Shown piece after piece: positions 12,255-22,454 of a stretch of 64,000 bases of DNA. The DNA comes from Piliocolobus tephrosceles (Eukaryota; Chordata; Mammalia; Primates; Cercopithecidae): positions 158,379,773 through 158,443,772 of the forward strand of contig NC_045439.1 of the NCBI RefSeq assembly GCF_002776525.5, written 5' to 3'. The position numbers were made by a program, and so were the translations under genes. Every line of letters begins with the position of its first letter. The stretch's first letter is position 1. Below the pieces are notes generated by a model. The model worked only from the letters and a program-made list of their open reading frames with translations. It searched no databases and was not told the origin of the DNA.

Positions 12255-12259
12255 CTTAC

Positions 12260-13065
12260 CAGTATCCTACGTCTGGGCCTTCTTCCCCTCAGAGGCAGGT
12301 GGCCTGGAAAGAACAGAAAGAACAAAGGAATCCATTTCTGTCTTTCTCCGAGGGACTGAATGGAGCATCTCCAAAGACAGGGACTACAAAATGCGAATTG
12401 CATCACAGCCCACAGCAAACACAAAACTGCATTTTTGGAAACAGAAAATTAAAAAAAAAAAATGGGACCCGTTTCTGAAGATTTTCAGATCCAAACAAAC
12501 CATGTTCTTGGGAAGCAACATATAAAAAGATACACAGAGAATTGAAGAGCTGTCTAGTAATTGAAGAGAAGAAGGCCATGTGATCTTAGCATAATCTCCC
12601 ATGAGTTTCAAGTCAGGGTCTGTCTCTAGGTTGGCTTGAATGCTCACACCCAGCTAGAAGAGACACAGGTCAACATGAAAGCAAAGCTCACATCTGCATC
12701 CGGTGGTGGATTGGCCATGTGGCTCCATTTCCAGAGGAGGATATCTGAGCAGCCTCTGGGGCTTCACCCCCTCAGCCCCTGGCAGGTGTTGCAGCTGTTC
12801 CTCTCCTCAGGCTGCAGGTGAATGTGCAGGTGGCCACGCTTTGTTAAGTGGCATGGCCATCGAGAGTCATCCGGCTCTGTTGAGGCATCATTGTCCCTTC
12901 TGCTGGAAAAGCTGAGTCTTCCTGAACCTTGAAGACAAACCACAAGCTCATTGGTTGTTGTTTGTATACATGTGTGACAGAAGAAAAAAAAAATTTCTCT
13001 TGAGAGAGGTGTTCAGGGCCCCCCTCATCCTCTTACCCAGAAGGTGCCCCTTTTAGTGCAGGATG
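12260..13065. other. Unique sequence
   Basis: No repeat or gene is recognised. An A10 run lies at about 12451-12460. Short frames (for example 12199-12525 plus, 108 codons) begin inside the LTR and read out of it, and show no known motif. Confidence 0.4.
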
Positions 13066-13069
13066 CCCA

Positions 13070-13200
13070 CTGTCTGTGAGTGGAGCAGGGGCAGATGCTA
13101 TGTGCCTGGGGACAGGCCACTTATCTTTATGGGCCTCGACCTCCTCACCCGCGATGAGATCTGGATCACACTTCTGCTGAGTGACTGCTACCAGGTAGCC
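13070..13200 (+). mobile_element. Probable MIR fragment, sense
   Basis: The order 'ggacaggccacttatctttatgggcctc...cctcctcacccgcgatgagat' follows the MIR core (cacttaacctctctgggcctcagtttcctcatctg) loosely. It is diverged. Confidence 0.5.
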
Positions 13201-13549
13201 ACTGGCCCATGTTTCAGTGGAAAGGAGAACAGGAGCCCAAAGATGAGAAAAGACACAGCCCTACTGTCAAGAAGCTCACTGCTAGGAAATGAGATGCCCT
13301 TTCCTTAGTTCCTAATCAAAATTCCCATTTCAGACCAATAACCAGGATGGTTATTGGGGTGATGCTGCAGTTAGCAAGACGTGCATTCCACCCTCTGGAA
13401 ATTCATGGCACCAGAAGTTGTCACAGAGTGAGTTGGGGGCAAAATGACGCTAAATGGTGCATCTTTAACCTTATGTCACAGATGTCAGTAAAATTAGTCC
13501 AAGAAGAAAAGGCAATTAATACTAATTAATACTGTTTTTACACATTATT

Positions 13550-13960
13550 TTAAAAGGCATTTTGATTATGCAAATAACCCACATTACATACAGAATAATT
13601 ATGAAATACAGGTAAAAGGAAAATGAAAATTACAAAATTACGGATACCTAGAAATATGTGCCTCTGACTGTGGCTCTGTCTCTCCATCTTCATTTGCTCA
13701 AAAGTAAAATAATGACATCTTTGCTGCTCTGCAACCTGCTTAGGACTTAAATGAATTTTCCATATTTATATAAACGATGAAATCCCAGCACTGTTGTTTT
13801 AATGAATGCAGAGTGATTCAGTTCAGATGTACCATGATTTGATTATCCTAAAGAAATTACAATAACCATCTTTACATCTATATATTTGTACACATCCGTA
13901 TTTATTTAGAATGAATTCTTAGAAACTGAATTGCTGAAGAAAGGCACATTTTATACATAC
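13550..13960 (-). mobile_element. Ancient L1M-like fragment, antisense
   Basis: Phrases near 13740-13945 ('gtaccatgatttgattatcc', 'gaatgaattcttagaaactg', 'aattgctgaagaaagg') match the common antisense L1M 3' text about plotting a short insertion with 'cctagaagtggaattgctggg'. The remainder is too diverged to align by eye. Confidence 0.4.
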
Positions 13961-14435
13961 CGCAAAATGGCTAAGTCTTTTGGGTAATCTACTTCGTGGA
14001 TAATAAACTGCAATATGGTATACCAAACCTTACATCTTCCCAGCACGTCACAGATCTGCCCCCACGTTACCATTCTGACTTCAAATGACACAAACTCACG
14101 TGCCTGATGTTGACTCACCTATGTTATTGCACCATAAAGATATGGAGCGCATCATGTTTTCACACAAATTAGCATGGAAAGGTGGTAACTTTATAGTGTT
14201 ACCACCTCAAGTTTTTAATACCTTTCTTCCTGCAATGTATTGCCAACCAATGTGAACCATAATAGCACCGAAAGAAAACAGGAGGGAAGGAAGAAAAGTA
14301 ATATTCCTTAAAATGTGCAGCATCATGTTCTCTAAATTTTGAAATATTGAACAAAAAGCATTAACAAGTTTGTAAACCTTGAACACAAATCGAGGTCTAT
14401 TTCCTCTGCTGGCCCCTGGGAAGGGTATGTGGCCC
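13961..14435. other. Unique sequence
   Basis: AT-rich, no recognised repeat or coding signal. Confidence 0.4.
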
Positions 14436-14439
14436 CGTG

Positions 14440-14600
14440 GTGAGGACCTGAGACTTGGCTGGAAAGGCAGGGCTCTGGGTCTTGTTCCATATGTTAAAGC
14501 TCAGTGAGCAAATCTGAGCAGATCAATTAAGTTCCCCATCTGGAACCGGATGAAAAAGCTTGCCAGATCCACCTCACGTGATACCACAATTTCCTATGAC
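14440..14600 (+). mobile_element. Probable MIR, sense
   Basis: The segment starts 'gtggtgaggacctgagacttgg', like the MIR head 'gtggttaagagcctgggctctgg', and later has 'gatcaattaagttccccatctgg' in the position of the MIR core 'cacttaacctctccatctg'. Confidence 0.55.
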
Positions 14601-14921
14601 GATTGCTGTTCAATTAAGGAGCTATGATGAAGACCAACTGGCATAACTGCTTGGGTTTGGTTATCCTCCCGAAATGATTAATGCTATACTTATTTAATTA
14701 GTTGTTTTTTTCAGTTATTTGAAAGGGTCCTTTCAGGAGGATGTTGGAACACAATGACATGTGACACTTGGCTGAGAGCAGTGACTCCTAGGTCATGACC
14801 TGTCCACCTGCATGTGCCCACAGCAGCATTGAGCAGGTCTGCGCAGAAAAGCCAAGACAGTGGGAAAATGATCGCCAAATGATCACTGTTAGATTCTGTT
14901 TTCCTTAAGAAGGGGGAGGCT

Positions 14922-15231
14922 GGCCGGGCGCGGTGGCTCACGTCTGTAATTCCAGCACTTTGGGAGGCGGAGGCAGGCGGATTGCCTGAGGTCAGGAGTT
15001 CGAGACCAGTCTGGCCAACATGGTGAAACCCCATCTCTACTAAAAATACAAAAAAATTAGCCAAGTGTGGCAGCGTGCTCCTATAATCTCAGCTACTTGG
15101 GAGGCTAAAGCAGGAGAATCACTTGAACCTGGGAGACAGAGCTTGCAGTGAGCCAAGATCGCACCACGACACTCCAGCCTGGGCGACAGAGTGAGACTCT
15201 GTCTCCAAAAAAAAAAAAAAAAAAAAAAAAA
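14922..15231 (+). mobile_element. Alu (AluS-like), sense
   Basis: Full-length from GGCCGGGCGCGG to an A tail of about 25. Flanks share an imperfect 'aga-gggggagg' motif, so a target duplication is likely but degraded. Confidence 0.94.
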
Positions 15232-15589
15232 GATGGGGGAAGCGGGAGGCTATATTGCAATAATAAAATATCATCAACATTTTCTGGGACCTAAAGCGAC
15301 AAAGTCCCAGAAGATTTTATGGTACTATGTGTTGGTTTTGGACTGGCCAGGCTGCGCTGTACGTTGTTTTGCACTACCTGGCAGATAAGATAGATATCAA
15401 ATCACACACTGTCTCCTGAAGCTCCAGCCAGAAGTGAACAAACAGATGCCACAAACCAAAGCACAATCCCAAGGCCAGGCCTGATTTGAAAGGGAACAGG
15501 CTGTGCCTAAGGGGAAAAGGATCAGAAATATTAGGTGCCAGCAGCAATGACCCCCATACGTGTGTTCTGTCATGTACCTCCCCAAAAGA

Positions 15590-15713
15590 CTTTCACAGAA
15601 GAGAAAATGGGGCATGGAGAGCTTCAGGGACCTGTGTAAATGCCACACAGCTAAGTAGAGACAAGCTTGGCCTTGACTCCAGGCAGCTGGACTCCACAGT
15701 CTGTGCTCTGTTT
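15590..15713 (-). mobile_element. MIR, antisense
   Basis: The run 'gccacacagctaagtagagacaagc...cttgactccaggcagctggactccacagtctgtgctctg' is a clear antisense MIR (cacacagctagtaagtggcagagc ... gtctggctccagagtctgtgctctt). Confidence 0.78.
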
Positions 15714-15719
15714 GTAAAT

Positions 15720-15772
15720 TTATTTATTTATATTTATTTATTTATTTATTTATTTTTATTTATTTATTTATT
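15720..15772. repeat. (ATTT)n microsatellite forming an Alu tail
   Basis: About a dozen TTTA/ATTT units with two interruptions lie directly next to the antisense Alu and represent its evolved A tail. Confidence 0.9.
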
Positions 15773-16057
15773 TTGAGAAGGAGTCTTACTCTTATTGCCC
15801 AGGCTGGAGTGCAATAGTGCGATCTCGGCTCACCGCAATCTCCGCCTCCTGGGTTCAAGTGATTCTCCTGCCTCAGCCTCCCAAGAAGCTGGGATTATAG
15901 GCATGTGCCACCATGCCTGGCTAATTTTGTATTTTTAGTAGAGACAGGGTTTCTCCATGTTGGTCAGGCTGGTCTCAAACTCCCAAGCTCAGGTGATTTG
16001 CCTCCCCTGGCCTCCCAAAGTTCTGAGATTACAGGTGTGAGCCACTGCACCCAGCCA
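15773..16057 (-). mobile_element. Alu (AluS-like), antisense
   Basis: Full antisense body ending CACTGCACCCAGCC. Target duplication TAAATTTATTT at 15715-15725 and 16058-16068. It landed at the 3' end of an antisense L1, which resumes to the right. Confidence 0.94.
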
Positions 16058-16068
16058 TAAATTTATTT

Positions 16069-16715
16069 TTTTAATTGACAGATACAAACTATATATTTAT
16101 GGTGTACGACATACTGTGTTTTCTTTTTTTTGTCCTCATCGACTGTTCTAAGAATAACATGATGTTTTGATACACAGTATGCGTACACTGTGGAATGACT
16201 ACATTGAACTAAGTAACATATGCATTGCCTCACCTACTTAGCAGTTATTTGTGGTGAGATCCCTTAAAACTACTCTCTTAGAAGTGCTCAAGAATACAAG
16301 ACACCGTGTTTGGCTGTGGTCACCATACTGTACAATAGATCTCTTGAAGTTTCTCCTCCTAACTGAAATTGTGTATCCCTGACCAATCTCTTCCCAGTTC
16401 TTCCCCTGCCCCAGCCTCTGGTAAGCACCATCCCACTCTCTGCTTCTGTGAGTTTGACATTTTTAGGCTCTCTATAGAAGTGAGATCATAAAGTAGCTAG
16501 CTGCCTTTTGGCACCCAGCTTATTTCACTTAGCGTAATGTCCTCCAGGTTCCTCTATGCTGTTGCAAATGACAGGATTTCCTTGTTTCCTAAGGCTGAAT
16601 AGTATTCAATGGTGTATTCATAAGACATTTTCTTCACCTGTCGATGGACACGGAGGTTGACTCCATATTCTGGCTGTTGTGAATAGTGCTGTGATGAACA
16701 TGGGTATAGACAGAG
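16069..16715 (-). mobile_element. L1 (L1MB/L1MD-like) 3' end, antisense
   Basis: Starts with 'aattgacagatacaaactatatat' (antisense 3' UTR) and passes to 'ggctgaatagtattcaatggtg' and 'tgttgtgaatagtgctgtgatgaacatggg', the antisense ORF2 C-terminus. The element is 5' truncated at about 16715. Confidence 0.85.
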
Positions 16716-16754
16716 GAGTCTCCACTCCTTACCATCGCTCATTTCTATCTCTCT

Positions 16755-16975
16755 AGCTACTGTGGACAGCACCAACTATGTACCAGGCCTGGAATGCAAC
16801 ATTATTTATATCCATTACTCCTCCCAATCCTGATACTATTCATCAGATTCTACCAGTGAGGACCATCAATCTTCCCATGAGGACAATGAAGATGTAGAAT
16901 GTATTCCAGTCTCCTAAGCAGTAGTCAAAGTTTGAACCTTAGCTTGCCTGACCCCAGAGCCTATGTTCTTCAGCA
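16755..16975 (-). mobile_element. MIR, antisense
   Basis: 'caccaactatgtaccaggcctgg' begins the antisense MIR, and 'tcaaagtttgaaccttagcttgcctgaccccagagcctatgttctt' closes it. The middle (tttacagatgagg equivalent) is recognisable but diverged. Confidence 0.7.
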
Positions 16976-17610
16976 TTACCTTACGAAATTCTCGGGAGAC
17001 CTGGCACAACTCTGAATTTAAGAATATTAACTCAGCACCTACTCTGCACAAGATACATGAAACTCAATCCTCTCTCTTGTTGGCTTGTAGTCAGTCATTA
17101 GTGATGCTTGAGAGCGGTAGGTCATCCGGCGAGACTGGACGCGAAGCAATCACAGCCTACGAGCTGTCTCTATGAAGATTAGAAAAGAGGCACTTCTTTC
17201 TCAAGACATGTTACTTCTATCTCTTGGGATGCTGTCATATTACACCGTTTTGTTAGAATAAGATCTCCTACTACCATCTGCTAGACAACTGTTGTAAAGC
17301 ACATGCGAATCTGTGGAAGCTGTGATGTGCATGGTGCCTGCAAGGATGTGCACCGAACTACACAACCTAAGTGGGTGGCCTGGCTATGCTCACCAAAGGG
17401 CATCTTGCTCTCCTTCTGCATTTTTCCCAGGCTGGATTCCATTTGCATTTTGTGTTCTAGGATACACAGAAGCAGTTTTGTTGTCAAGATGCAATGGCAG
17501 TGATCAGAAATGATCACCCCTTCCATGAGAAAAAGCATGAGAATCTAAAAATATGCAGACTTCCTACCTTACTCTAATGCTGAAAGAGAGTAATTTGAAG
17601 TCACCACATG
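16976..17610. other. Unique sequence
   Basis: No repeat is recognised. A small CpG cluster at about 17125-17145 (tcatccggcgagactggacg) stands out in otherwise CpG-poor DNA. Overlapping 66-85 codon frames on both strands have no known motif. Confidence 0.4.
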
Positions 17611-17616
17611 TCTGCT

Positions 17617-17750
17617 TTTTTTCAAACAGGTTTTCACCTTGCCTCCCAGGCTGGCGTGCAGTGGTGCGATCTTAGCTCACTTCATCCTTGACCTCCCAGG
17701 CTCAAGCGATCTTACCACCTCCGCCTGCCAAGTAGCTGGGACTATAGTTA
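17617..17750 (-). mobile_element. Alu left-monomer fragment, antisense
   Basis: Single antisense arm from 'ttttcaccttgcctcccaggctggcgtgc' to 'aagtagctgggactatag', with no second arm. Confidence 0.8.
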
Positions 17751-17913
17751 AGACTATTTTTTTTTCCAGTCAGGTGCAGTGGCTCACTCCTGTAATCCCA
17801 GCACTTTGGGAGGCCAAGGCAGGTGGATCACCTGAGGTCAGGAGTTCAAGACCAGCCTGAACAACATGGTGAAATCCCGTCTCTACTAAAAAAAAAAAAA
17901 AAAAAAAAAAAAA

Positions 17914-18013
17914 NNNNNNNNNNNNNNNNNNNNNNNNNNNNNNNNNNNNNNNNNNNNNNNNNNNNNNNNNNNNNNNNNNNNNNNNNNNNNNNNNNNNNNN
18001 NNNNNNNNNNNNN
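17914..18013. other. Assembly gap, 100 N
   Basis: Exactly 100 N, a conventional unknown-length gap, between an A run and an (AC)n run. True length and sequence are unknown. Confidence 0.98.
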
Positions 18014-18031
18014 ACACACACACACACACAC
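18014..18031. repeat. (AC)n microsatellite
   Basis: Nine AC units at the right edge of the gap, probably only the end of a longer array. Confidence 0.95.
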
Positions 18032-18218
18032 AAAAAAAAAAAAAAACCAGGTGTGGTGGTGGGCACCTGTAATCTCAGCTACTTGAAAGGCTGAGGCAGG
18101 AGAATTTCTTGAACCCGGGAGGCAAAAGTTGCAGTGAGCTGAGATCGCGCCATTGCACTCCAGCCTGGGTGACAGAGCGAAACTCTGTCTCAGGAAAAAA
18201 AAAAAAAAGCGATTTTTT

Positions 18219-18516
18219 CCTTCTTTTTAGAGGTAGGATTTCACTGTCACCCAGGCTGGGGTGCAGTGGCATGATCATAGCTCAGTTCAGCCTCAAACTT
18301 CTGGGCTCCAGCAATCCTCCAGCCTGAGCTTCCTGAGTGGCTAGGACTATAGGCACATAGCACAATGCCTGGCGAATTTTTCTATTATTATATTTTTTGT
18401 AGAGACAAGTCTCACTATGTTGCCCAGGCCAGTCTCAAACTCCTGGCCACAAGTGATCCTCCTGCTTTGGCCTCCCAAGGCACTGGGATTACAGGCATGA
18501 GCCACCATGCCTGGCC
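18219..18516 (-). mobile_element. Alu (AluJ-like), antisense
   Basis: Antisense body with old-type diagnostics such as 'gatcatagctcagttcagcctcaaacttctgggctc', ending 'gagccaccatgcctggccc'. It lies 10 bp from the sense Alu to the left, forming an inverted pair. Confidence 0.93.
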
Positions 18517-18539
18517 CTGCAAATGACTTATAGTCCACA

Positions 18540-18640
18540 GATCTGAATGTTCATTTCAGCTCTGCCACGTTCTTCCTGCTGACCTTTCACGAGTCACTCT
18601 GTCTCTGGACATTCAGCTGCTTCTCTTTGGAAAGGAATTG
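18540..18640 (+). mobile_element. Probable MIR, sense
   Basis: 'tttcagctctgccacgttcttcctgctgacctttcacgagtcactctgtctctgg' follows the MIR core order (cagctctgccacttac...tgtgaccttgggcaagtcac). Confidence 0.55.
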
Positions 18641-21080
18641 TGTCCCCAGCCTGTGTACCTCACACCAGGGCCATGGTTCCGCTTTGTAAGGGCTTTGAAG
18701 CACTAGGGGAATTGGGATGCACCACACGACTGCTAGTTCTGCATCACTAAGCTCTCTTCAGAGTGCTCCTTACCCTCATCAGACAATGTGAGTTCCCACT
18801 ACCGAGCCAGGCTCCGTGTCAGATATTGAGACACAAGAATGAAGAAAACTTTACCCGCATAGTTAACTGGTGTCTACTCACCAGAAGGAGTCGTTTGAGA
18901 GTAGAGAGTCTACATGAAGCTTTTCTCTGCCACCCCAACCTTGCACCTAGGACAGCTCCAAGGTCACCAGCTGTGCCTAATGAGATGTTTTTCAGTTAGG
19001 AAATATTAAGAATAAATTACCAGTGTCTCCGTGGTGTTAGATTTTTCTGTGGTACCAGATGATCAAACTGAAGTTAACCTTAACTAGTTTTCTCACTTCA
19101 GAAAATAAGGACTTATTATCTTAACCCAACACCTTATCTAGTTTTTAAACAGTGAATTTGGGAGGATTTAGAGGAAAGTGTATTGATTAATACAAACTGA
19201 TAACAATAATACTAATCGGTACATTTTGTGGAATGATTCCTGCATATCAGGGTTACAGCTCCAGGTTTACCAGGTGTAAGTCCGTTCTAATGGGAAAAAA
19301 CAAAATAAAAACCTGTTATTGCCTTTTACACCAGAGTGTGGTATATATCTCTACTTCAGCCGAGTACTTGACACTGTGTCTGTATCTTGATAGATAAGTT
19401 AATTTCCTGGGTAAAAGAGAATTTACCTGGGTTTAGAGATCAACCCAAGTGATTTCCTGGGTTTAGAGATCCTAAACTAGATCTCTAAAGAGTATTGACT
19501 ACCAGGTCTGTGTCAGATTGAAAGGTGATTCTGAATGTTGGGTCAGCAGCATAGATTGTTTAGTACGTTTATCAGAAGCTCAAGTAGAAACAGATTTGCA
19601 GCTTTGCTGTAGAAGACAGCTTCAAGACTTGTAAAATGACATTGACAGATAAGAAGGAGGAGCTACAAAAAGATGAAGTAAAATTTATCAGGAAAAAGTG
19701 TAATAGCCTGTATTACAGAAAGTCATTTGCAAGGTACAAAGGATTCCTGGCTTGGTGATGACTCATGTGAGGAAGGAATGAGACTTAGATAAAGAAAACC
19801 TCACATAAAGAAATCCTGTGACAAGGCTGCCAAAACAGTGAGAACAATTGAAATCTACCACCCAATTAAAAGGCAGCAATAGCTCTGTTTTCTCTGTGAA
19901 TATTACTATAACTAGAATTATTATTCCATTCTGAATTCATTTTTACATTCTAAATACATTTATATCTATTGAAAATTTTCCCATCAAAATATACATAATA
20001 CTATCAATGGATCTGAAAAATTAGAAATATCTTAATAATTCAAAATAAATCTTTAACTCCAGAGAATAGGATAGCTTTTCTCATGTTCATCATTGTTGAA
20101 AATGCTTGTAGCAGTTATTTATATACATACCTTTAAAATAATTTTTATTAGTTCTGCTAATTCACAAAACCGGGAAAGATTACAAATTCCTTTTATAAAG
20201 AGAAAACTGAAATGAGATGTGACCCTGTCATAGGAACTCATTCAGGAACCTCATATAAGCATTGCTAGATGAGTCATTTTGGTGGGAGCAGGGCAGGTCA
20301 TTTTAAGGATGATATTGACAAAGAGGGGATAACACAGATGGCAGAAAACATGAAAACCATCTTATGTGTAGAAACCTAGAGTATTTATCCCAGGAGTCAT
20401 AAATAATAAAGGTTTTCCACTATGTGAAGGCACAGCCTGTTAATAAGTAATCCCTGTGTTCTGAATATCACCAAATGTCAGAGCTAGGAGTCCCAAACAG
20501 GATGACTAACACAAGTTATAAGAAATAAATATATAACAACAAAAATGTTTTCAGAATGAGATAAGCTGCCTCTTAGAAGAGACTTCTCTACTAGGTACAT
20601 TCTGGAGAAAATCTTTAAATTTTAGGATAATCTATGGGGTGATTCATGAGGTCCTTTCTGACTATAAGGTTGTGTGCCCCGTGGTGATGATTTCTGGAGC
20701 CAAATTCTCATCTGAATACGAATCCACATGTCCGGGCTCATTTCTGCCATGACAGCTACGCCCTTTGCCACAATTCCAAAATGTTTTTATTTGCAAACTC
20801 AATCTGGTGAAGTATTGAAATGTTTGAACAAATTCTGTGTTTCTTGATATGAGGCAACTTGTGGAATGTGTGACTTGAGGCTTCCAGGAATATTTAGGTT
20901 CCATTTCCCTCCATGTATACAGATGCTTCCCTATTCTGGTAACAGTGGATTAACTTTGTGGGAAATAGTTAGGTTGTGGGTGAACAGAAAGCAAAGTGTT
21001 TCTAATCATCAGTGTGTTTTTTTCTTCCCATGAGAAAATATACTTCCTATAAACTTAGGAGGAAGTCAAGCCACCTTACT
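18641..21080. other. Long unique stretch, no gene recognised
   Basis: No Alu or L1 for about 2.4 kb. A short direct repeat, CCTGGGTTTAGAGATC, occurs at about 19427-19442 and 19455-19470, with a shorter related piece before them. The longest open frame (20662-20904 minus, 80 codons) has no recognisable motif. Confidence 0.45.
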
Positions 21081-21118
21081 TCCTTTCTTTCTTTCTTTCT
21101 TTTTTTTTTTTTTTTCAG
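21081..21118. repeat. Pyrimidine tract (CTTT)n and T run
   Basis: Four to five CTTT units followed by about 17 T, ending CAG. It looks like the tail of a lost retroelement, but no body is attached. Confidence 0.85.
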
Positions 21119-21574
21119 GTTTAAAATACTCCATTTTTGCTGTTCACTTTTACTTGAGTAAAAATAGTTAAAGAAACACCCTAGAGATATCTAAAAAAAA
21201 GTACACTATTTAGGTTCAGTATCATGAAAGCAAGGCCTAGAAAGCAATAGCGTCTTTGTGATCAAACAGAATTTGGGAACAAGGCTGAGAGAATTTTCCT
21301 TTAAAAGCAATATTTCATAGGACTTATAAAACATAAATAAATAGTTATAGAATAATAACTACAGAAAACACTCTATGATACCAGCTGAGAAGATGCATGA
21401 GAAGCCTTATCTATCTCCTGCATAAATCCCTATTACAAACGGCCCCATGGCCAGGAGGAAATCAATATAATTAAACCTCACAGCGGGGAGAACTTCCTCT
21501 GCCAAACTTCAAGATTAAAGAAGGCTTTGTGGAAGATGTGTCATTGGATCTGGTTCTGAAAGATAGGAATAATT
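21119..21574. other. Unique AT-rich sequence
   Basis: No repeat or coding signal recognised before L1 sequence begins. Confidence 0.4.
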
Positions 21575-22025
21575 TGAAGTATAAAGTGGAATATTACTCA
21601 GCCATAAAAAGAAGGAAATCCTGTATTTGCAACAACACAGACGAACCTGGAGGACACGTTATGTCAAATAAGCATAGAAAGACACAGACAGACAAATACT
21701 GCATGATCTCACTTACGTGTGGCATCTAAAAGTGTCCAACTGGGCCGGGCGCGGTGGCTCACCCCTGTAATCCCAGCACTTTGGGAGGTCGAAGCAGGTG
21801 GATCACCGGAGGTCAGGAGTTCACGACCAGCCTGATCAACATGGTGAAACCCCATCCCTACTAAAATTATAAAATTAGCTGGGTGTGGTGGCGCATGCCT
21901 GTAATCCCAGCTCCTTGGGAGGTTGAGGCAGAAGAATCACTTGAACCCAGGAGGCAGAAGTTGCAGTGAGCTCAGATTATGCCATTGCATTCCAGCCTGG
22001 GCAACAAGAAGGAAATTTCATCAAA

Positions 22026-22060
<35 letters not shown>

Positions 22061-22318
22061 ATGTGTCAAACTCATAGAAGCAGAGAGTAAAATGGTGATG
22101 CCAGGGGCAGAGGAGAGGGGAAACTGGGTGAGAGGCTGGACAAAGGATACAAGCTTTCAGTTATAAGGTAAATCAGTTCTGGGGATCTCATATACAGCAT
22201 GAGTGGTGATGGATGTGTTAATTAATTTGATTTTGGTAATCATTACACAATGCATACATATGTCAAATCATCATGTTGCACACCAAAAATCAATCTTTGT
22301 CAATTAAATACTTTAAAA
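21575..22318 (+). mobile_element. L1 3' end, sense, interrupted by an Alu
   Basis: 'ggaatattactcagccataaaaagaagg' and 'gcatgatctcacttacgtgtggc' are the sense ORF2 C-terminus. After the Alu the 3' UTR continues ('ggtgatgccaggggcagagg') and ends near 'gtcaattaaatactttaaaatg'. It is a short, 5'-truncated copy. Confidence 0.85.
21743..22062 (+). mobile_element. Alu, sense, with (AAAT)n tail
   Basis: Full body from GGCCGGGCGCGG; the tail evolved to about ten AAAT units (22021-22062). Slightly degraded target duplication AGTGTCCAACT (21731-21741) / ATGTGTCAAACT (22061-22072). Confidence 0.94.
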
Positions 22319-22454
22319 TGTAAAAAATACATTTTGAAATAAAATCTAATAATGAAATGAACTGTCATCATGGTTAAGTAACCTACCCAGATTCAAAGAA
22401 GACATAAAACTAGATATTCCCAAGTATGCAGAAAGAGCCACTAACACTATGCAA

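Larger units (their letters stand above)
17768..18208 (+). mobile_element. Alu, sense, split by an assembly gap
   Basis: Left arm 17768-17888, then an unusually long A run, 100 N, an AC run and another A run, then the right arm from CCAGGTGTGGTGGTGG to GACAGAGCGAAACTCTGTCTC and the terminal A tail. The middle A-rich linker has clearly expanded into a microsatellite. Confidence 0.92.
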
